Positions 6,721-16,268 of a stretch of 32,660 nt of DNA are shown here, one piece after another. Both the position numbers and the translations under genes were made by a program. Positions within the stretch are counted from its first letter, which is position 1. Each line of letters starts with the position of its first letter. Origin of the DNA: Nitrospirales bacterium (GTDB taxonomy: Bacteria; Nitrospirota; Nitrospiria; Nitrospirales; UBA8639); assembly GCA_021604365.1 (NCBI GenBank), contig BQIZ01000020.1, positions 1 to 32,660 on the forward strand, given 5' to 3'. Under the pieces are notes generated by a model, which was not told the origin of the DNA, ran no database searches, and worked only from the letters and a program-made list of their open reading frames with translations.

Positions 6721-8016
6721 ATGAATCCCTTGAACATGAAGCTCTTTCATGCTGACATCATTGCCGTGGGCTCGGAATTGCTTCTGGGCGGGCGAATCGA
6801 TAGCAATTCGGTCTTTGTTGGACATCTTCTCGCGGAGTGTGGGATTGAGGTTCGGAAAAAGATCTCCGTTGGTGATCAAAAAGGTGAAATTCAAGAAGCC
6901 CTTCGTGGGGCATTGAAGCGCGCTCATGTAATTGTCTTGACCGGTGGACTCGGTTCAACACTCGATGATTGTACCCGAGAGGCTGTAGCCGAGACGTTTC
7001 GATGTCCATTGATTAAACGCAAAAGAGCTTATGACAACCTCAAATCTTGCTATCGACGATTTGGAAGACCGGTCACACCAATTTTGGCCAAGCAGGCATT
7101 TCTTCCTTCCGGAGCCACGATGTTGGCCAATACCGTGGGAACGGCATCCGGTTTTTTGATGCGCCAGGGGCAAACGGTCATTGTGGTGTTGCCAGGTGTT
7201 CCTCGCGAAGCCAAAGTTATGATGATTGATCAGGTTCAACCGATACTCAGGAAGATTTTTAAGAGCAAAAGACACTATTGGTTGCATACCTTTCATACCT
7301 TTGGATTACCGGAAACCGAGATCCAAAAGGCATTGAGTTCTGTTTTGAGGAATGATGGACCTATCCAATTTGGCCTCCTGGCCTCGCCCAGGGGAGTGAC
7401 GGTAACTGTGAGTTGTTGGATGTTCAGCGATTCCCAAACTTTTACGAAGGAAAGGTCCCCCTTCTTTCCCGAATGGGCTGATCTGGTCCGTCAGGTACGT
7501 GAATGTATAGGACCATGGCTCTTTGCGGAAGGTGAACGTACCATGGAGGAAATCGTCGGAGAAGTTTTGCGAGGTCTTTCCTGGACAGTTGCGGTCGCAG
7601 AATCCTGTACCGGAGGGTTAGTGGCTCATCGCCTGACCGGTGTACCTGGAAGTTCGCTGTATGTGGATAGGGGAGTCGTGTCCTACAGTAATGAAGCGAA
7701 ACAAGAACTTGTGGGGGTTCCTGCATCGACCCTTCGGCGGTATGGGGCAGTGAGCTCACAGGTAGCCTTGGCTATGGCCAAAGGAATTCGAATGCGAAGC
7801 CGAGTCAATGTAGGGGTGGGGGTCACAGGAATTGCCGGTCCTGGTGGAGGTAGTATGGATAAGCCAGTGGGTCTGGTATATGGCGCAATTGATGGTCCGC
7901 AAGGTCCGCAGTGTTATCGTTGGCAGTTTCATGGGGACCGCGCGGAAATTACATTGAAGACATCTCAAGGTGTTTTGGATTTGATTCGTCGATATGCCAA
8001 TGAAGCTTTATTCTAA
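6721..8016 (+). CDS. cinA: CinA family protein: MoCF-like domain plus NMN deamidase domain
   Basis: This 431-residue protein has both domains of full-length CinA. The N-terminal molybdopterin-binding-like (COG1058) domain covers about 8-180, with GSELLLGGRIDSN at 17-29, TGGLGST at 74-80 (usually TGGLGPT) and PGVPRE at 158-163. The C-terminal PncC-type domain (about 270-430) carries ESCTGG with Ser295, SYSNEAK with Tyr322 and Lys327, and the TGIAGPGGG loop. These match the residues of nicotinamide mononucleotide amidohydrolases. The enzyme recycles NMN, released for example by NAD-dependent DNA ligase, in the cytosol. Its placement just ahead of recA is a classic arrangement. Start 6721 is used, with an in-frame ATG at 6736 as alternative. 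The gene overlaps thpR by 23 bases. Confidence 0.93.
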   Translation: MNPLNMKLFHADIIAVGSELLLGGRIDSNSVFVGHLLAECGIEVRKKISVGDQKGEIQEALRGALKRAHVIVLTGGLGSTLDDCTREAVAETFRCPLIKRKRAYDNLKSCYRRFGRPVTPILAKQAFLPSGATMLANTVGTASGFLMRQGQTVIVVLPGVPREAKVMMIDQVQPILRKIFKSKRHYWLHTFHTFGLPETEIQKALSSVLRNDGPIQFGLLASPRGVTVTVSCWMFSDSQTFTKERSPFFPEWADLVRQVRECIGPWLFAEGERTMEEIVGEVLRGLSWTVAVAESCTGGLVAHRLTGVPGSSLYVDRGVVSYSNEAKQELVGVPASTLRRYGAVSSQVALAMAKGIRMRSRVNVGVGVTGIAGPGGGSMDKPVGLVYGAIDGPQGPQCYRWQFHGDRAEITLKTSQGVLDLIRRYANEALF

Positions 8017-8614
8017 CCGGAAGAGTCTAAGAGCTTTTCTTGCGGTGGAACTCTCCTTGGACCTGTGCCGGAAAGTGAGTGAGTTTCAACATCAGCTTCA
8101 GAACTTCTTGCCCCATGTCAATTGGGTTCGACCTGAATCGATTCATCTCACCCTGAAATTTCTTGGGAATGTTGACGTTAGCATGGTGGACGGGGTTTTG
8201 ACCGCCCTTGAGCCCATCGGAAATAGTCAGCCTCCTTTCACATTAGAGATTCAGGGTCTTGGGGTTTTTCCGCACATTCGACGTCCACGGATATTGTGGA
8301 TCGGATGCACGGGAGACATTCCTGCCTTGCTTAATCTTGTTTCCAGAGTCGAAGGCGCGTTGGACCCGTTAGGCTTTCTCTCGGAGGAGAAGCCCTATGT
8401 TCCTCATTTGACCCTGGCCAGGATTAAACATGACAATTCTCAGGTGGGTAAGGTACTGACTCATTCCGGCTTGTTGGAGCAACCTCAGAATCTTGGGATA
8501 TTACCTGTTGCCCGGATCACCCTTTTTCGCAGTAATGTGACCAAGTTCGGTGTGGAATACATTCCTCTGTGGGCGGTGCCATTAAATGAGGCAGTATCAA
8601 ATTTTTCAAGTTAA
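7994..8614 (+). CDS. thpR: RNA 2',3'-cyclic phosphodiesterase (2H family)
   Basis: The 206-residue product carries the two HxTx motifs that define 2H phosphoesterases: HLTLKFLG from 51 and PHLTLARIK from 137, at the usual spacing. Length and the opening RAFLAVELS fit ThpR (LigT/YthP-like). These enzymes open 2',3'-cyclic phosphates to 2'-phosphate ends on RNA, and the in vivo substrate is not settled. The gene begins inside the end of cinA (23-base overlap), implying translational coupling. An ATG at 8000 in the same frame is an alternative start. It is followed by recA after an 83-base gap. Confidence 0.9.
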   Translation: MPMKLYSNRKSLRAFLAVELSLDLCRKVSEFQHQLQNFLPHVNWVRPESIHLTLKFLGNVDVSMVDGVLTALEPIGNSQPPFTLEIQGLGVFPHIRRPRILWIGCTGDIPALLNLVSRVEGALDPLGFLSEEKPYVPHLTLARIKHDNSQVGKVLTHSGLLEQPQNLGILPVARITLFRSNVTKFGVEYIPLWAVPLNEAVSNFSS

Positions 8615-8697
8615 GATAGCCATTTACCTGTTAGAGAGGGTGGGGTAAGATAGCCGCCACTTTGCACGATCAGGGATATTGAACAAAAGGACACCTA

Positions 8698-9798
8698 ATG
8701 GCAGAACGCGTAACTCCTCAAAAAGAAACACAAAAAGACGGAAAAAAACGAGCATTGGATTTAGCTCTGACGCAAATTGAAAAGCAATTTGGCAAAGGGG
8801 CGATCATGAAGCTAGGGACGGACCACGTTCCGCATGATATTCCGGTCATTTCTACAGGGTCTCTTGGGCTTGATATGGCGTTGGGAATCGGTGGGTTACC
8901 ACGAGGTCGCGTCATTGAGGTGTTTGGGCCGGAATCGTCCGGGAAAACCACGCTGTGCCTGCATGCGATTGCCGAAGCTCAGAAATCCGGAGGGGCGGCC
9001 GCCTTTGTTGATGCTGAGCATGCGTTGGATATTTCCTATGCCAGAAAGCTGGGTGTGCAGACGGACGATCTGCTGGTGGCCCAGCCGGATACGGGTGAGC
9101 AGGCTTTGGAAATAACCGAAACGCTGGTTCGAAGCGGAGCGTTAGATATCATTGTTGTGGACTCAGTTGCAGCCCTGGTCCCTCGTGCCGAAATTGAAGG
9201 GGAGATGGGCGATTCCCATATGGGTCTTCAGGCGAGATTGATGTCACAGGCCTTGCGAAAATTAACCGGAGCCATTTCAAAATCTCAAGCGTCGGTAGTG
9301 TTTATCAACCAGATTCGTATGAAAATTGGGGTGATGTTTGGCAGCCCTGAGACCACGACCGGCGGCAACGCGTTGAAGTTTTATTCCTCAGTGCGGTTGG
9401 ATATTCGCCGGATTGAATCGATTAAAGATGGTCAGGATGTGATGGGGAGTCGGGTACGAGTGAAAGTGGTTAAAAATAAAATGGCCCCACCCTTCAAACA
9501 AGCCGAATTTGATGTCATGTTTGCGGAAGGTATCTCTAAAGTTGGGGAATTAGTGGATTTAGGCGTTGAGCGTCGAATCGTGGATAAAGCCGGAGCCTGG
9601 TATTCGTATAAGGAGGAACGGCTGGGGCAGGGCCGGGAGGCGGTCAAAACCTTTTTGAAAAGCAATCCGGATATTGCCAAAGATATCGACATGCAATTAC
9701 GAAACAGCTATGGCCTCTCCGTGGAGCCTCAACAAAAAGAGGAACTATCCCCGCCTGCCAGCTCTGGTGGAAAAAAATCAGCAGGGGATCGTGACTGA
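8698..9798 (+). CDS. recA: Recombinase RecA
   Basis: The 366-residue protein is RecA from end to end. The Walker A motif GPESSGKT is at 77-84. [20 protein letters not shown] forms the Walker B region, and the DNA-binding loop segments [14 protein letters not shown] and [14 protein letters not shown] follow. The C-terminus is a short Ser/Lys-rich tail without the strongly acidic end of the E. coli protein. RecA filaments catalyse strand exchange and trigger LexA cleavage. AAAGGA sits just before the ATG. I found no E. coli-type (CTGT-N8-ACAG) or Gram-positive-type LexA operator in the 83 bases upstream, so SOS control, if present, uses another box or an upstream promoter. recX, often placed between recA and alaS, is absent here. 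Confidence 0.98.
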   Translation: MAERVTPQKETQKDGKKRALDLALTQIEKQFGKGAIMKLGTDHVPHDIPVISTGSLGLDMALGIGGLPRGRVIEVFGPESSGKTTLCLHAIAEAQKSGGAAAFVDAEHALDISYARKLGVQTDDLLVAQPDTGEQALEITETLVRSGALDIIVVDSVAALVPRAEIEGEMGDSHMGLQARLMSQALRKLTGAISKSQASVVFINQIRMKIGVMFGSPETTTGGNALKFYSSVRLDIRRIESIKDGQDVMGSRVRVKVVKNKMAPPFKQAEFDVMFAEGISKVGELVDLGVERRIVDKAGAWYSYKEERLGQGREAVKTFLKSNPDIAKDIDMQLRNSYGLSVEPQQKEELSPPASSGGKKSAGDRD

Positions 9799-9840
9799 TC
9801 TGGCCGAGTGGCAAATTCATCTTGGCCGAAAATCATTGAT

Positions 9841-12501
9841 ATGATTGCAACATCACTTGAACTTCGACAGGCGTTTGTCAGCTATTTTTCGACCCGTGGG
9901 CACACCGTGGTTCCCAGCGGGCCATTGATTCCACAAGCAGATCCTACTCTCTTGTTTACTAATGCGGGCATGAATCAATTTAAAGGTGTGTTCTTGGGCG
10001 AGGAATCCCGACCGTATAGCCGGGCCGTCTCCATTCAAAAATGTATGCGGGCCGGGGGTAAGCATAATGATTTGGAAAATGTGGGATTTACTCGCCGCCA
10101 TCACACCTTTTTTGAAATGCTGGGCAATTTTTCCTTTGGAGATTATTTTAAAGAAGAGGCGATTGCGTTTGGGTGGGAGTTTCTCACTCAGATTGCCGGA
10201 TTGCCGGCTGACCGAATGTGGGTGACAGTGTTTCGTGATGATCAGGAAGCCTATGATCTTTGGCACACACGAATGGGCATCTCAGAGAGTCGTCTTGTTC
10301 GTCTGGGTGAAAAGGATAATTTTTGGCAAATGGGGGAGACGGGTCCCTGTGGTCCTTGTAGCGAAATCCTCCTTGATCAGGGAGAGGCATTCGGTTGTGG
10401 TCGATCGACCTGCGCTGTTGGGTGTGACTGCGATCGATATCTCGAAATTTGGAATTTGGTGTTTATGCAATTTGATCGGGATCTGGCCGGTACTCTTCAT
10501 CCTCTCCCGAAGCCCAGCATTGATACGGGGATGGGGTTGGAGCGGTTGGCTGCGGTGACTCAAGGAGTATCCTCAAATTATGATAGCGACGTATTTCGTC
10601 CTATTTTGGAAAGAATAGGGAAAGGCACTGGGCAGGAGTATGGAGCTTCGTTGGCGGCTGATCGGTCGATGCGAGTCATTGCGGACCACCTGCGGTCGAT
10701 GACATTTTTAATTACTGATGGCGTGTTGCCGTCGAATGAGGGGCGAGGCTATGTCCTGCGACGGATCATGCGTCGAGCCTCCCGGCATGGTCGATTATTG
10801 GGTATGGAGCGGGAATTTTTATATGACCTTGTGCCTTCCGTGGTTGATCACATGGATTCGGTCTATCCGGACCTTCGTTCCATGAAAGATACGGTTTGCG
10901 AGATTGTCCAGGGTGAGGAAACGCGCTTTATTGGAACGTTAGAACAGGCATTGCCTCTTCTTAATCAAATCCTGACGGAGGCGAAGCAAAAGGGGAGCCA
11001 AATCTTAGAGGGGGAAGCGGTCTTTAAGTTGTATGATACGTACGGGTTTCCGCTTGATTTGGTGGAAGATGCTGCCCGGGAAGAAGGGCTAGCCATCGAC
11101 CATGACGGTTATCAACAGGCACTAGAGGCGCAACGTGATCGAGCTAGGAAAACTGCGAGGTTTAGCCAAGGGGACTCTCGAAGCGCGTTGGTGAGTGCTC
11201 TCGAACAGTTTCCTTTAACGCAATTTGTGGGTTATGCCCAACAGGAAGGCAGGGGGAGGCTCCTTGCTCTGGTACAGGATGAGCAGGTCATCAAGGAGGC
11301 TAAGCAAGGTGAGACGGTGGAGTGTATCTTGGATGCTACTCCATTTTATCCTGAAGGGGGTGGACAGGTCGGGGATCAAGGCGCGTTGGTGGGGCCGTCG
11401 GCAAGAATCGCCGTTGAGGATACCACTAAGCTGGCGAAGGGGTGGTTTCTCCATAAGGGCCGTGTTATCGAAGGATCTGTCCGGGTTGGCGATGTTCTCA
11501 TTGCAACGGTACAGGGTCAATTGAGGCAGCATGCGGCGAGAAACCATACGGCGACTCATCTTCTTCATGCTGCCTTGCGGGAAATTTTAGGTCCCCATGT
11601 AAAGCAACATGGGTCTTTGGTAGCCCCAAATCGATTGCGGTTTGATTTTTCGCATTTCAAAGGACTGACTCCCAAAAATATTGAAGAAATCGAAGGACTG
11701 GTGAACGAACAGATCCGTCAAAACCTGCCTGTTATGGTGGAAGAAATGGGAATTCAGGATGCTCTGAGTCGTGGGGCGCTGGCTTTCTTTGGTGATAAGT
11801 ATGGTGAGCGGGTTCGGGTCGTAGAAATGGGGTCTTTTAGCCAGGAATTATGCGGGGGAACGCATTGCGTTCGAACCGGAGATGTCGGCCTGTTTCGCAT
11901 CCTGTCCGAAGGAGGAATTGCGGCAGGCGTCCGGCGCATAGAGGCACTCACAGGGGAAGGGGCGGTGGTTCAGACTCAGCATCAGGAAGCCGAATGGAGA
12001 GAATTGGGCGCTGTGTTGAAAGCCGGTCCAAATGAGGTCGTTGAAAAAGCCAAGAAACTCGTTGGAACTCTTCGCGATACTGAGCGCGAACTAGAGCGTA
12101 CGAAACAAAAATTGCTTGATCAGCAAGGTGCTGATCAGGAGGCCTCGATTCGGGATATCGGTGGGATGCCGATCCTTATCCAGCGGATTGATGGCCTGAC
12201 TATACAGGAATTGCGAACCTTTTCCGATAAGCTTCGCCACAAAGTGCCTTCTGGTCTTTTGGTTCTGGGTTCGGTCAAAGAGGGAAAGGTTTCTTTGTTG
12301 GTCATTGTGGGCAAAGAGCAGGCTCACAAAATTCCTGCGGGGAAAGTGGCTCAACATGTGGCTCAACTCGTTGGAGGTTCTGGAGGCGGCCGACCGGATA
12401 TGGCTCAGGCGGGTGGAAATCAACCCGAACAGTTAGATGCGGCGTTGCAGAGCGTCTATGACTATGTTGCCTCACAGATAGGCGCCTTGACGGAGGAGTA
12501 A
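9841..12501 (+). CDS. alaS: Alanyl-tRNA synthetase
   Basis: Class II alanine-tRNA ligase, 886 residues from the ATG at 9841, close to the usual length. The N-terminus SLELRQAFVSYFSTRGH and the catalytic segments FTNAGMNQFKGVFLG and RRHHTFFEMLGNFSFGDYF are characteristic. The editing domain holds the zinc-binding set His569 and His573 (NHTATH) and Cys671 and His675 (CGGTH). The C-terminal DHHA1-like part ends with GGSGGGRPDMAQAGG. The frame stays open from a GTG at 9808. The ATG at 9841 is chosen because homologues begin a few residues before the ELRQAF motif. Neither start has a clear ribosome binding site. It follows recA closely and is probably in the same transcript. Confidence 0.97.
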   Translation: MIATSLELRQAFVSYFSTRGHTVVPSGPLIPQADPTLLFTNAGMNQFKGVFLGEESRPYSRAVSIQKCMRAGGKHNDLENVGFTRRHHTFFEMLGNFSFGDYFKEEAIAFGWEFLTQIAGLPADRMWVTVFRDDQEAYDLWHTRMGISESRLVRLGEKDNFWQMGETGPCGPCSEILLDQGEAFGCGRSTCAVGCDCDRYLEIWNLVFMQFDRDLAGTLHPLPKPSIDTGMGLERLAAVTQGVSSNYDSDVFRPILERIGKGTGQEYGASLAADRSMRVIADHLRSMTFLITDGVLPSNEGRGYVLRRIMRRASRHGRLLGMEREFLYDLVPSVVDHMDSVYPDLRSMKDTVCEIVQGEETRFIGTLEQALPLLNQILTEAKQKGSQILEGEAVFKLYDTYGFPLDLVEDAAREEGLAIDHDGYQQALEAQRDRARKTARFSQGDSRSALVSALEQFPLTQFVGYAQQEGRGRLLALVQDEQVIKEAKQGETVECILDATPFYPEGGGQVGDQGALVGPSARIAVEDTTKLAKGWFLHKGRVIEGSVRVGDVLIATVQGQLRQHAARNHTATHLLHAALREILGPHVKQHGSLVAPNRLRFDFSHFKGLTPKNIEEIEGLVNEQIRQNLPVMVEEMGIQDALSRGALAFFGDKYGERVRVVEMGSFSQELCGGTHCVRTGDVGLFRILSEGGIAAGVRRIEALTGEGAVVQTQHQEAEWRELGAVLKAGPNEVVEKAKKLVGTLRDTERELERTKQKLLDQQGADQEASIRDIGGMPILIQRIDGLTIQELRTFSDKLRHKVPSGLLVLGSVKEGKVSLLVIVGKEQAHKIPAGKVAQHVAQLVGGSGGGRPDMAQAGGNQPEQLDAALQSVYDYVASQIGALTEE

Positions 12502-12581
12502 ACTCCTTCAGCAAAATGATGTGTTTGAAATGTCCCCCCTCATGGACCGACCGGGAGCAGTAGGAAAGAGGGCGTCGTGAC

Positions 12582-13589
12582 GTGATTCTTGTTCGCCGGA
12601 GAATAGTAAGCCTCTTATCGGGTGTGGTTCTGGTCATGGTTGTTTTTATGTGGCTGAATCAACCTGTTGGTGGACCAGCTCAGCCAGTTCTCGTCGAAAT
12701 CCCACCGGGTACTCCATTTACACAGGTTTCCGACATTCTCGATCAACATCACCTTATTGGATCAGAATGGTTTTTCACTTTTTTGGGGCGAGTGCAGCGG
12801 GTTGATCGAAATATCATTCCTGGCGAATATGAACTGGATGCGGGAATGCAACCAACTGAATTACTGAATAAGCTTGTGAAAGGCAAAGTGTATCAATATG
12901 CCATCACTATTCCCGAAGGGTTTACCGTGGCACAAATTGCGGACATTCTTGATCAAAAACGTCTTGCTCTGAAGCAGGATATTTTTCGATTAAGTCGTGA
13001 CCCGGTATTTATGCAAAGTCTGAATGTTCAGGCGGCAACCCTGGAGGGCTATCTCTTTCCTGATACCTATCATTTTTCTCGCTTTACTCCACCAGAAACG
13101 ATCATTCGAACATTTGTGAACCGGTTTCATGATGTTCTGACTCCAGAACTCAAAGCCCGGACAACGGCCATGGGCATGACCCTTCAAGAGGTGTTGACAC
13201 TAGCCTCCGTGGTGGAAAAGGAAACAGGGCTGGCAGCCGAACGACCGTTGGTTTCCGGGGTATTTCATAACCGTCTCCGGCGAGGGATTCCCTTACAGAG
13301 CGATCCCACCGTCATTTACGCCCTTGAATCATTTGATGGAGATATTCGGAAGACCGATTTGTCGGTCGATAGTCCCTACAACACCTACAAGGTACGTGGC
13401 CTTCCTCCTGGACCCATTGCCAATCCGGGCTTGGCGGCCATTCATGCGGCACTCTATCCGACTCAAACTGATTTTGTGTATTTTGTGTCACGGAACGATG
13501 GGAGTCATCAATTTTCTGTCACGTTAGCGGATCATAATAAAGCGGTGGACATCTATCAACGACGATTGACCGGTAAGCGTGCATCGTAA
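12582..13589 (+). CDS. mltG: Endolytic murein transglycosylase MltG (YceG)
   Basis: The 335-residue protein has one N-terminal membrane anchor (about 8-25) and a periplasmic LysM-like/YceG region. The signature LASVVEKETG contains the expected catalytic Glu at 212, followed by SGVFHNRLRRGIPLQSDPT and the conserved YNTYKVRGLPPGPIANPG. MltG cuts nascent peptidoglycan strands at the membrane and so sets glycan length. A GTG start at 12582 is preceded by AGGAAAGAGGG. The gene abuts ridA directly and follows alaS by 80 bases on the same strand. Confidence 0.95.
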   Translation: MILVRRRIVSLLSGVVLVMVVFMWLNQPVGGPAQPVLVEIPPGTPFTQVSDILDQHHLIGSEWFFTFLGRVQRVDRNIIPGEYELDAGMQPTELLNKLVKGKVYQYAITIPEGFTVAQIADILDQKRLALKQDIFRLSRDPVFMQSLNVQAATLEGYLFPDTYHFSRFTPPETIIRTFVNRFHDVLTPELKARTTAMGMTLQEVLTLASVVEKETGLAAERPLVSGVFHNRLRRGIPLQSDPTVIYALESFDGDIRKTDLSVDSPYNTYKVRGLPPGPIANPGLAAIHAALYPTQTDFVYFVSRNDGSHQFSVTLADHNKAVDIYQRRLTGKRAS

Positions 13590-13610
13590 GTGGGGGGATT
13601 GTGTCATTTT

Positions 13611-14087
13611 ATGGGTATTCATGAAACATTGAGCCGACTAGGATTAACGCTTCCAGAGGCCCCTTGTCCTGTCGGGTCATATGTCCCGGCTCGTCAAGCA
13701 GGAGATTTAATCTTTGTGAGTGGTGTGCTGCCTTTCCGTGAAGGGAAAATTGAACAACCTGGAAAACTAGGGCGGGAATTGACGGTCATGGAAGGGGCTG
13801 CCGCTGCGCAATTAGCCATGCTAAATGGCTTGGCCATTCTCCAGGAGATGATGGGAGATTTTTCGAGTCTCAATCAGGTGGTTCGTCTCACGGGGCATGT
13901 GGCGTCTGTTGAAGGTTTTGTGGATCAGCCTGCGGTGATTAATGGGGCTTCTAATCTGTTAGTCAACCTGTTTGGAGATGCCGGGCGTCATGCCAGATTG
14001 GCCCTTGGGGCTTTCGAGTTACCTCTTCATGCTCCAATTGAACTTGAATTGATCGTACAAGTGTTTTCCCCGAAAGTCGGTTTTTAA
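13611..14087 (+). CDS. RidA/YjgF family protein (YjgF_like_1 subgroup)
   Basis: About 158 residues with the YER057c/YjgF/UK114 fold. The protein contains GDLIFVSGVLPFREGKI, then VVRLTGHVASVEGFVDQP, then HARLALGAFELPLHAPIELE. Arg129 in HARLALG corresponds to the Arg that binds the imine carboxylate in RidA. The C-terminal AFELPLHAPIELELI replaces the usual VARLPKDVxIEIEAIA and points to the long subgroup common in environmental bacteria, whose substrate is unknown. Enamine/imine deamination is therefore plausible but not proven. The frame is open from a GTG at 13590, immediately after mltG. The ATG at 13611 fits homologues better, with GGGGGGA upstream. Confidence 0.85.
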   Translation: MGIHETLSRLGLTLPEAPCPVGSYVPARQAGDLIFVSGVLPFREGKIEQPGKLGRELTVMEGAAAAQLAMLNGLAILQEMMGDFSSLNQVVRLTGHVASVEGFVDQPAVINGASNLLVNLFGDAGRHARLALGAFELPLHAPIELELIVQVFSPKVGF

Positions 14088-14587
14088 AACCTATTCATTT
14101 TTTAATAAATTCCAAGCCCGTTTATGCTTTCCGTCAGGAATTACTCCTCCTGATCCTGTAGCAACCCCATTTGAAATTTCCCCCTTTGCTTTGGCTCGCT
14201 TTCTGAAATTGTTTAGTTAGGTTTTTCTCCTTTGCGGTTGTCATATCTGAAAATCCATTTTTAAATGGTAGCAAAATTTTAAATGTGGTGTGCGACTTTT
14301 TCCCTCACCCATTTGGTTTCTGATGGGCATGGCGAACGAAGAATTTTCATGAAAATCTTATAATATGAGTGTGAATGTTGATCTTTCTCCCTGAGCGGTT
14401 CTTCAAAATTGACGCCTGAAAAGATCGCTTGATATAGTCCTTTTGGGCAACCGCTCTGACTCGGTTCCATCCCCTGTGTTGGTAGCCATGAAGTCGGGTT
14501 GGCTTCTCTTCCGGTTCGATTTGAGTAAAGAAGTCCATTGTTCATAACTAATTTATTTTTAGACTCAATAAGCAAGGTCTGTTACCT
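14088..14587. other. Intergenic region of 500 bases, no supported gene
   Basis: This gap separates the recA-ridA cluster from the exported-protein pair. Two overlapping minus-strand frames exist here (14279-14575 and 14347-14538). They have no ribosome binding site, no recognisable family and atypical composition, so I do not call them. A weak TCAGGA/TCCTGA inverted repeat near 14130 has no T tract. The promoter of the IPT protein gene is probably in the AT-rich part before 14588, but I could not place it. Confidence 0.4.
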
Positions 14588-16243
14588 ATGAAACGAGTTC
14601 GAAGTCTCATTAGCGTTGCCTTAGGTTTTCTTCTTTTTTCATCCATGGCCCATGCTGAAATGTTTCCCTCCGATGGTCCTCCTGGAACCACAGTGACGAT
14701 AAGTGGTGAAGGGTTTGGAGAATTCCGAAATACTCAAGCTAATCGAGTGGAATTTCAGGGTGTACCGGCGCTCATTCAATCCTGGGAACCTGATTTCATT
14801 CTGGTCAAGGTTCCTTTGCAGGCCCGTTCAGGTCAGGTGATGGTTATAAACGGATCAGTCAAACGAGAAGCCGGAGTTTTTTCCGTCACCAATGTTCGTA
14901 TTTCAAGCTTGAGTTCTTCACAGGCCGAAGCGGGTTCTTTGCTCACGATTGTTGGGGAAAACTTTGGCAATACTGCCGGATCTCGTGATCCCAATACCAT
15001 GTTCGGGGTCAATCAGGTGATAATCAATGGGATTCGCGCAGAGGTTCGACGGTGGCGTCCTACCAAAATCGAAGTTCTCATTCCGGCCAATGCCAAGACT
15101 GGAGATGTAGAAGTTCGTTTGGCCTCAAGCGACCCATTGCCGGATGGTTCGTGTTGTGCCCCTGTCGAGTATGCGGTCAGTAATTCCGTCCCGCTGACGG
15201 TGATTCCTCCTATTGCCTTTGATCCTACTGAGGGCCCAATCGGGAGTAAGGTTGTGTTGTCTGGTCAGGGATTTGGGGAAAACCGCCCGGAAGATGGACG
15301 AATATTTTTTGGGGGAAAGCCTGCGATCATTGCGCAATGGTCTGATCGAACCATCGTGGCGCATGTGCCGTTAAATGCCCAATCAGGTTTCCTAATGCTC
15401 CAACGGGAAGGAAAGGAGCGAGAGATTGGAACTTTTACCGTATTGGACAGTCAGGTATCAGGGATGAATCCTGCTCAAGGACCAATTGGGACACTTGTGA
15501 CGATAAAGGGAAAAAATTTTGGATTATATTCAGAAGCCGGCAGCACTGCCTATGCCTTTGATTTCCTTTCCGGGGGCAATGGGGTTGAAATTGGGGGAGT
15601 GCCTGCTGTGATTCACCGGTGGCTTGATGAACAAATCGATGTCTGGGTGCCCTTCAGCGCGAAAAGTGGACCGGTTATTGTGAAGCGTGGAGGAGCCATT
15701 CCTCAAACTGATGGCACCTGTTGTGAACAACAAGAGGTTGTGGCGCTTAAAGCAGGAACTTTTACGGTCATTCAGCCGGAAATTCATTCCTACTCTCCGA
15801 AAGAGGCCGGTTTGGATGAGGTCGTGACTATTACGGGCAAAGGATTTGGTGAGTTCATCAAAATTTCAGAAGCGACTCGCTTATCGCTCAATCAGTATGC
15901 TCATGACTGGAAAATCTACGATCTAGGGCAAGACGTGTCTCGAAGTGAGGTATTGGTGAATGGAGTTGCCACGCACATCGAGACATGGACCGATACCAAG
16001 ATCACGATCCGTGTCCCTCGCCGTCCGTCCTATGGTTTTGGAAATCCAAAAGGTTTTGAGGCTGATTTGAGCAAAGGAGAACTGATTCTGAAACGGGGGT
16101 CATGGGATATGCTCGATACCGGCGAATGTTGTACGCCTAAAAAGTATATTTCGATCGTTGCGGGGCCATTTACGATTTTGCAGAGAGGCCTTCCTAACAA
16201 GAGTTATTGGAATGAAAAAAATGGCGAGCGCAGTAATGACTAA
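14588..16243 (+). CDS. Secreted IPT/TIG-repeat protein with repeated Cys-Cys motifs
   Basis: A 551-residue exported protein with a signal peptide (MKRVRSLIS to AHA, likely cut after residue 23). It contains five IPT/TIG immunoglobulin-like repeats, about 24-101, 104-206, 208-286, 288-395 and 398-531. Each opens with a P-x-x-G-x-x-G-x-x-V-T-I-x-G-x-x-F-G motif, for example PPGTTVTISGEGFGEF. Repeats 2, 4 and 5 each carry a Cys-Cys pair in an Asp/Thr-Gly-x-CC context: 189-190 DGSCC, 378-379 DGTCC, 514-515 TGECC. No sortase, PEP-CTERM or membrane anchor is seen at the C-terminus. IPT repeats usually mediate binding in surface or periplasmic proteins. The ligand is unknown. AAGG lies 11 bases before the ATG. 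It is followed at once by the Ycf48-like gene. Confidence 0.85.
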   Translation: MKRVRSLISVALGFLLFSSMAHAEMFPSDGPPGTTVTISGEGFGEFRNTQANRVEFQGVPALIQSWEPDFILVKVPLQARSGQVMVINGSVKREAGVFSVTNVRISSLSSSQAEAGSLLTIVGENFGNTAGSRDPNTMFGVNQVIINGIRAEVRRWRPTKIEVLIPANAKTGDVEVRLASSDPLPDGSCCAPVEYAVSNSVPLTVIPPIAFDPTEGPIGSKVVLSGQGFGENRPEDGRIFFGGKPAIIAQWSDRTIVAHVPLNAQSGFLMLQREGKEREIGTFTVLDSQVSGMNPAQGPIGTLVTIKGKNFGLYSEAGSTAYAFDFLSGGNGVEIGGVPAVIHRWLDEQIDVWVPFSAKSGPVIVKRGGAIPQTDGTCCEQQEVVALKAGTFTVIQPEIHSYSPKEAGLDEVVTITGKGFGEFIKISEATRLSLNQYAHDWKIYDLGQDVSRSEVLVNGVATHIETWTDTKITIRVPRRPSYGFGNPKGFEADLSKGELILKRGSWDMLDTGECCTPKKYISIVAGPFTILQRGLPNKSYWNEKNGERSND

Positions 16244-16268
16244 TGGCATAATCTGGAATAATGATTTT

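Noticed and set aside
8615-8697. LexA/SOS box before recA
   Set aside because: I looked for CTGT-N8-ACAG and GAAC-N4-GTTC and found neither. A lineage-specific box cannot be judged by eye.
14279-14575. Minus-strand frame of 98 codons, and an overlapping one at 14347-14538
   Set aside because: The two frames overlap, neither has a ribosome binding site or recognisable motif, and the composition is not gene-like. Not called without comparative support.
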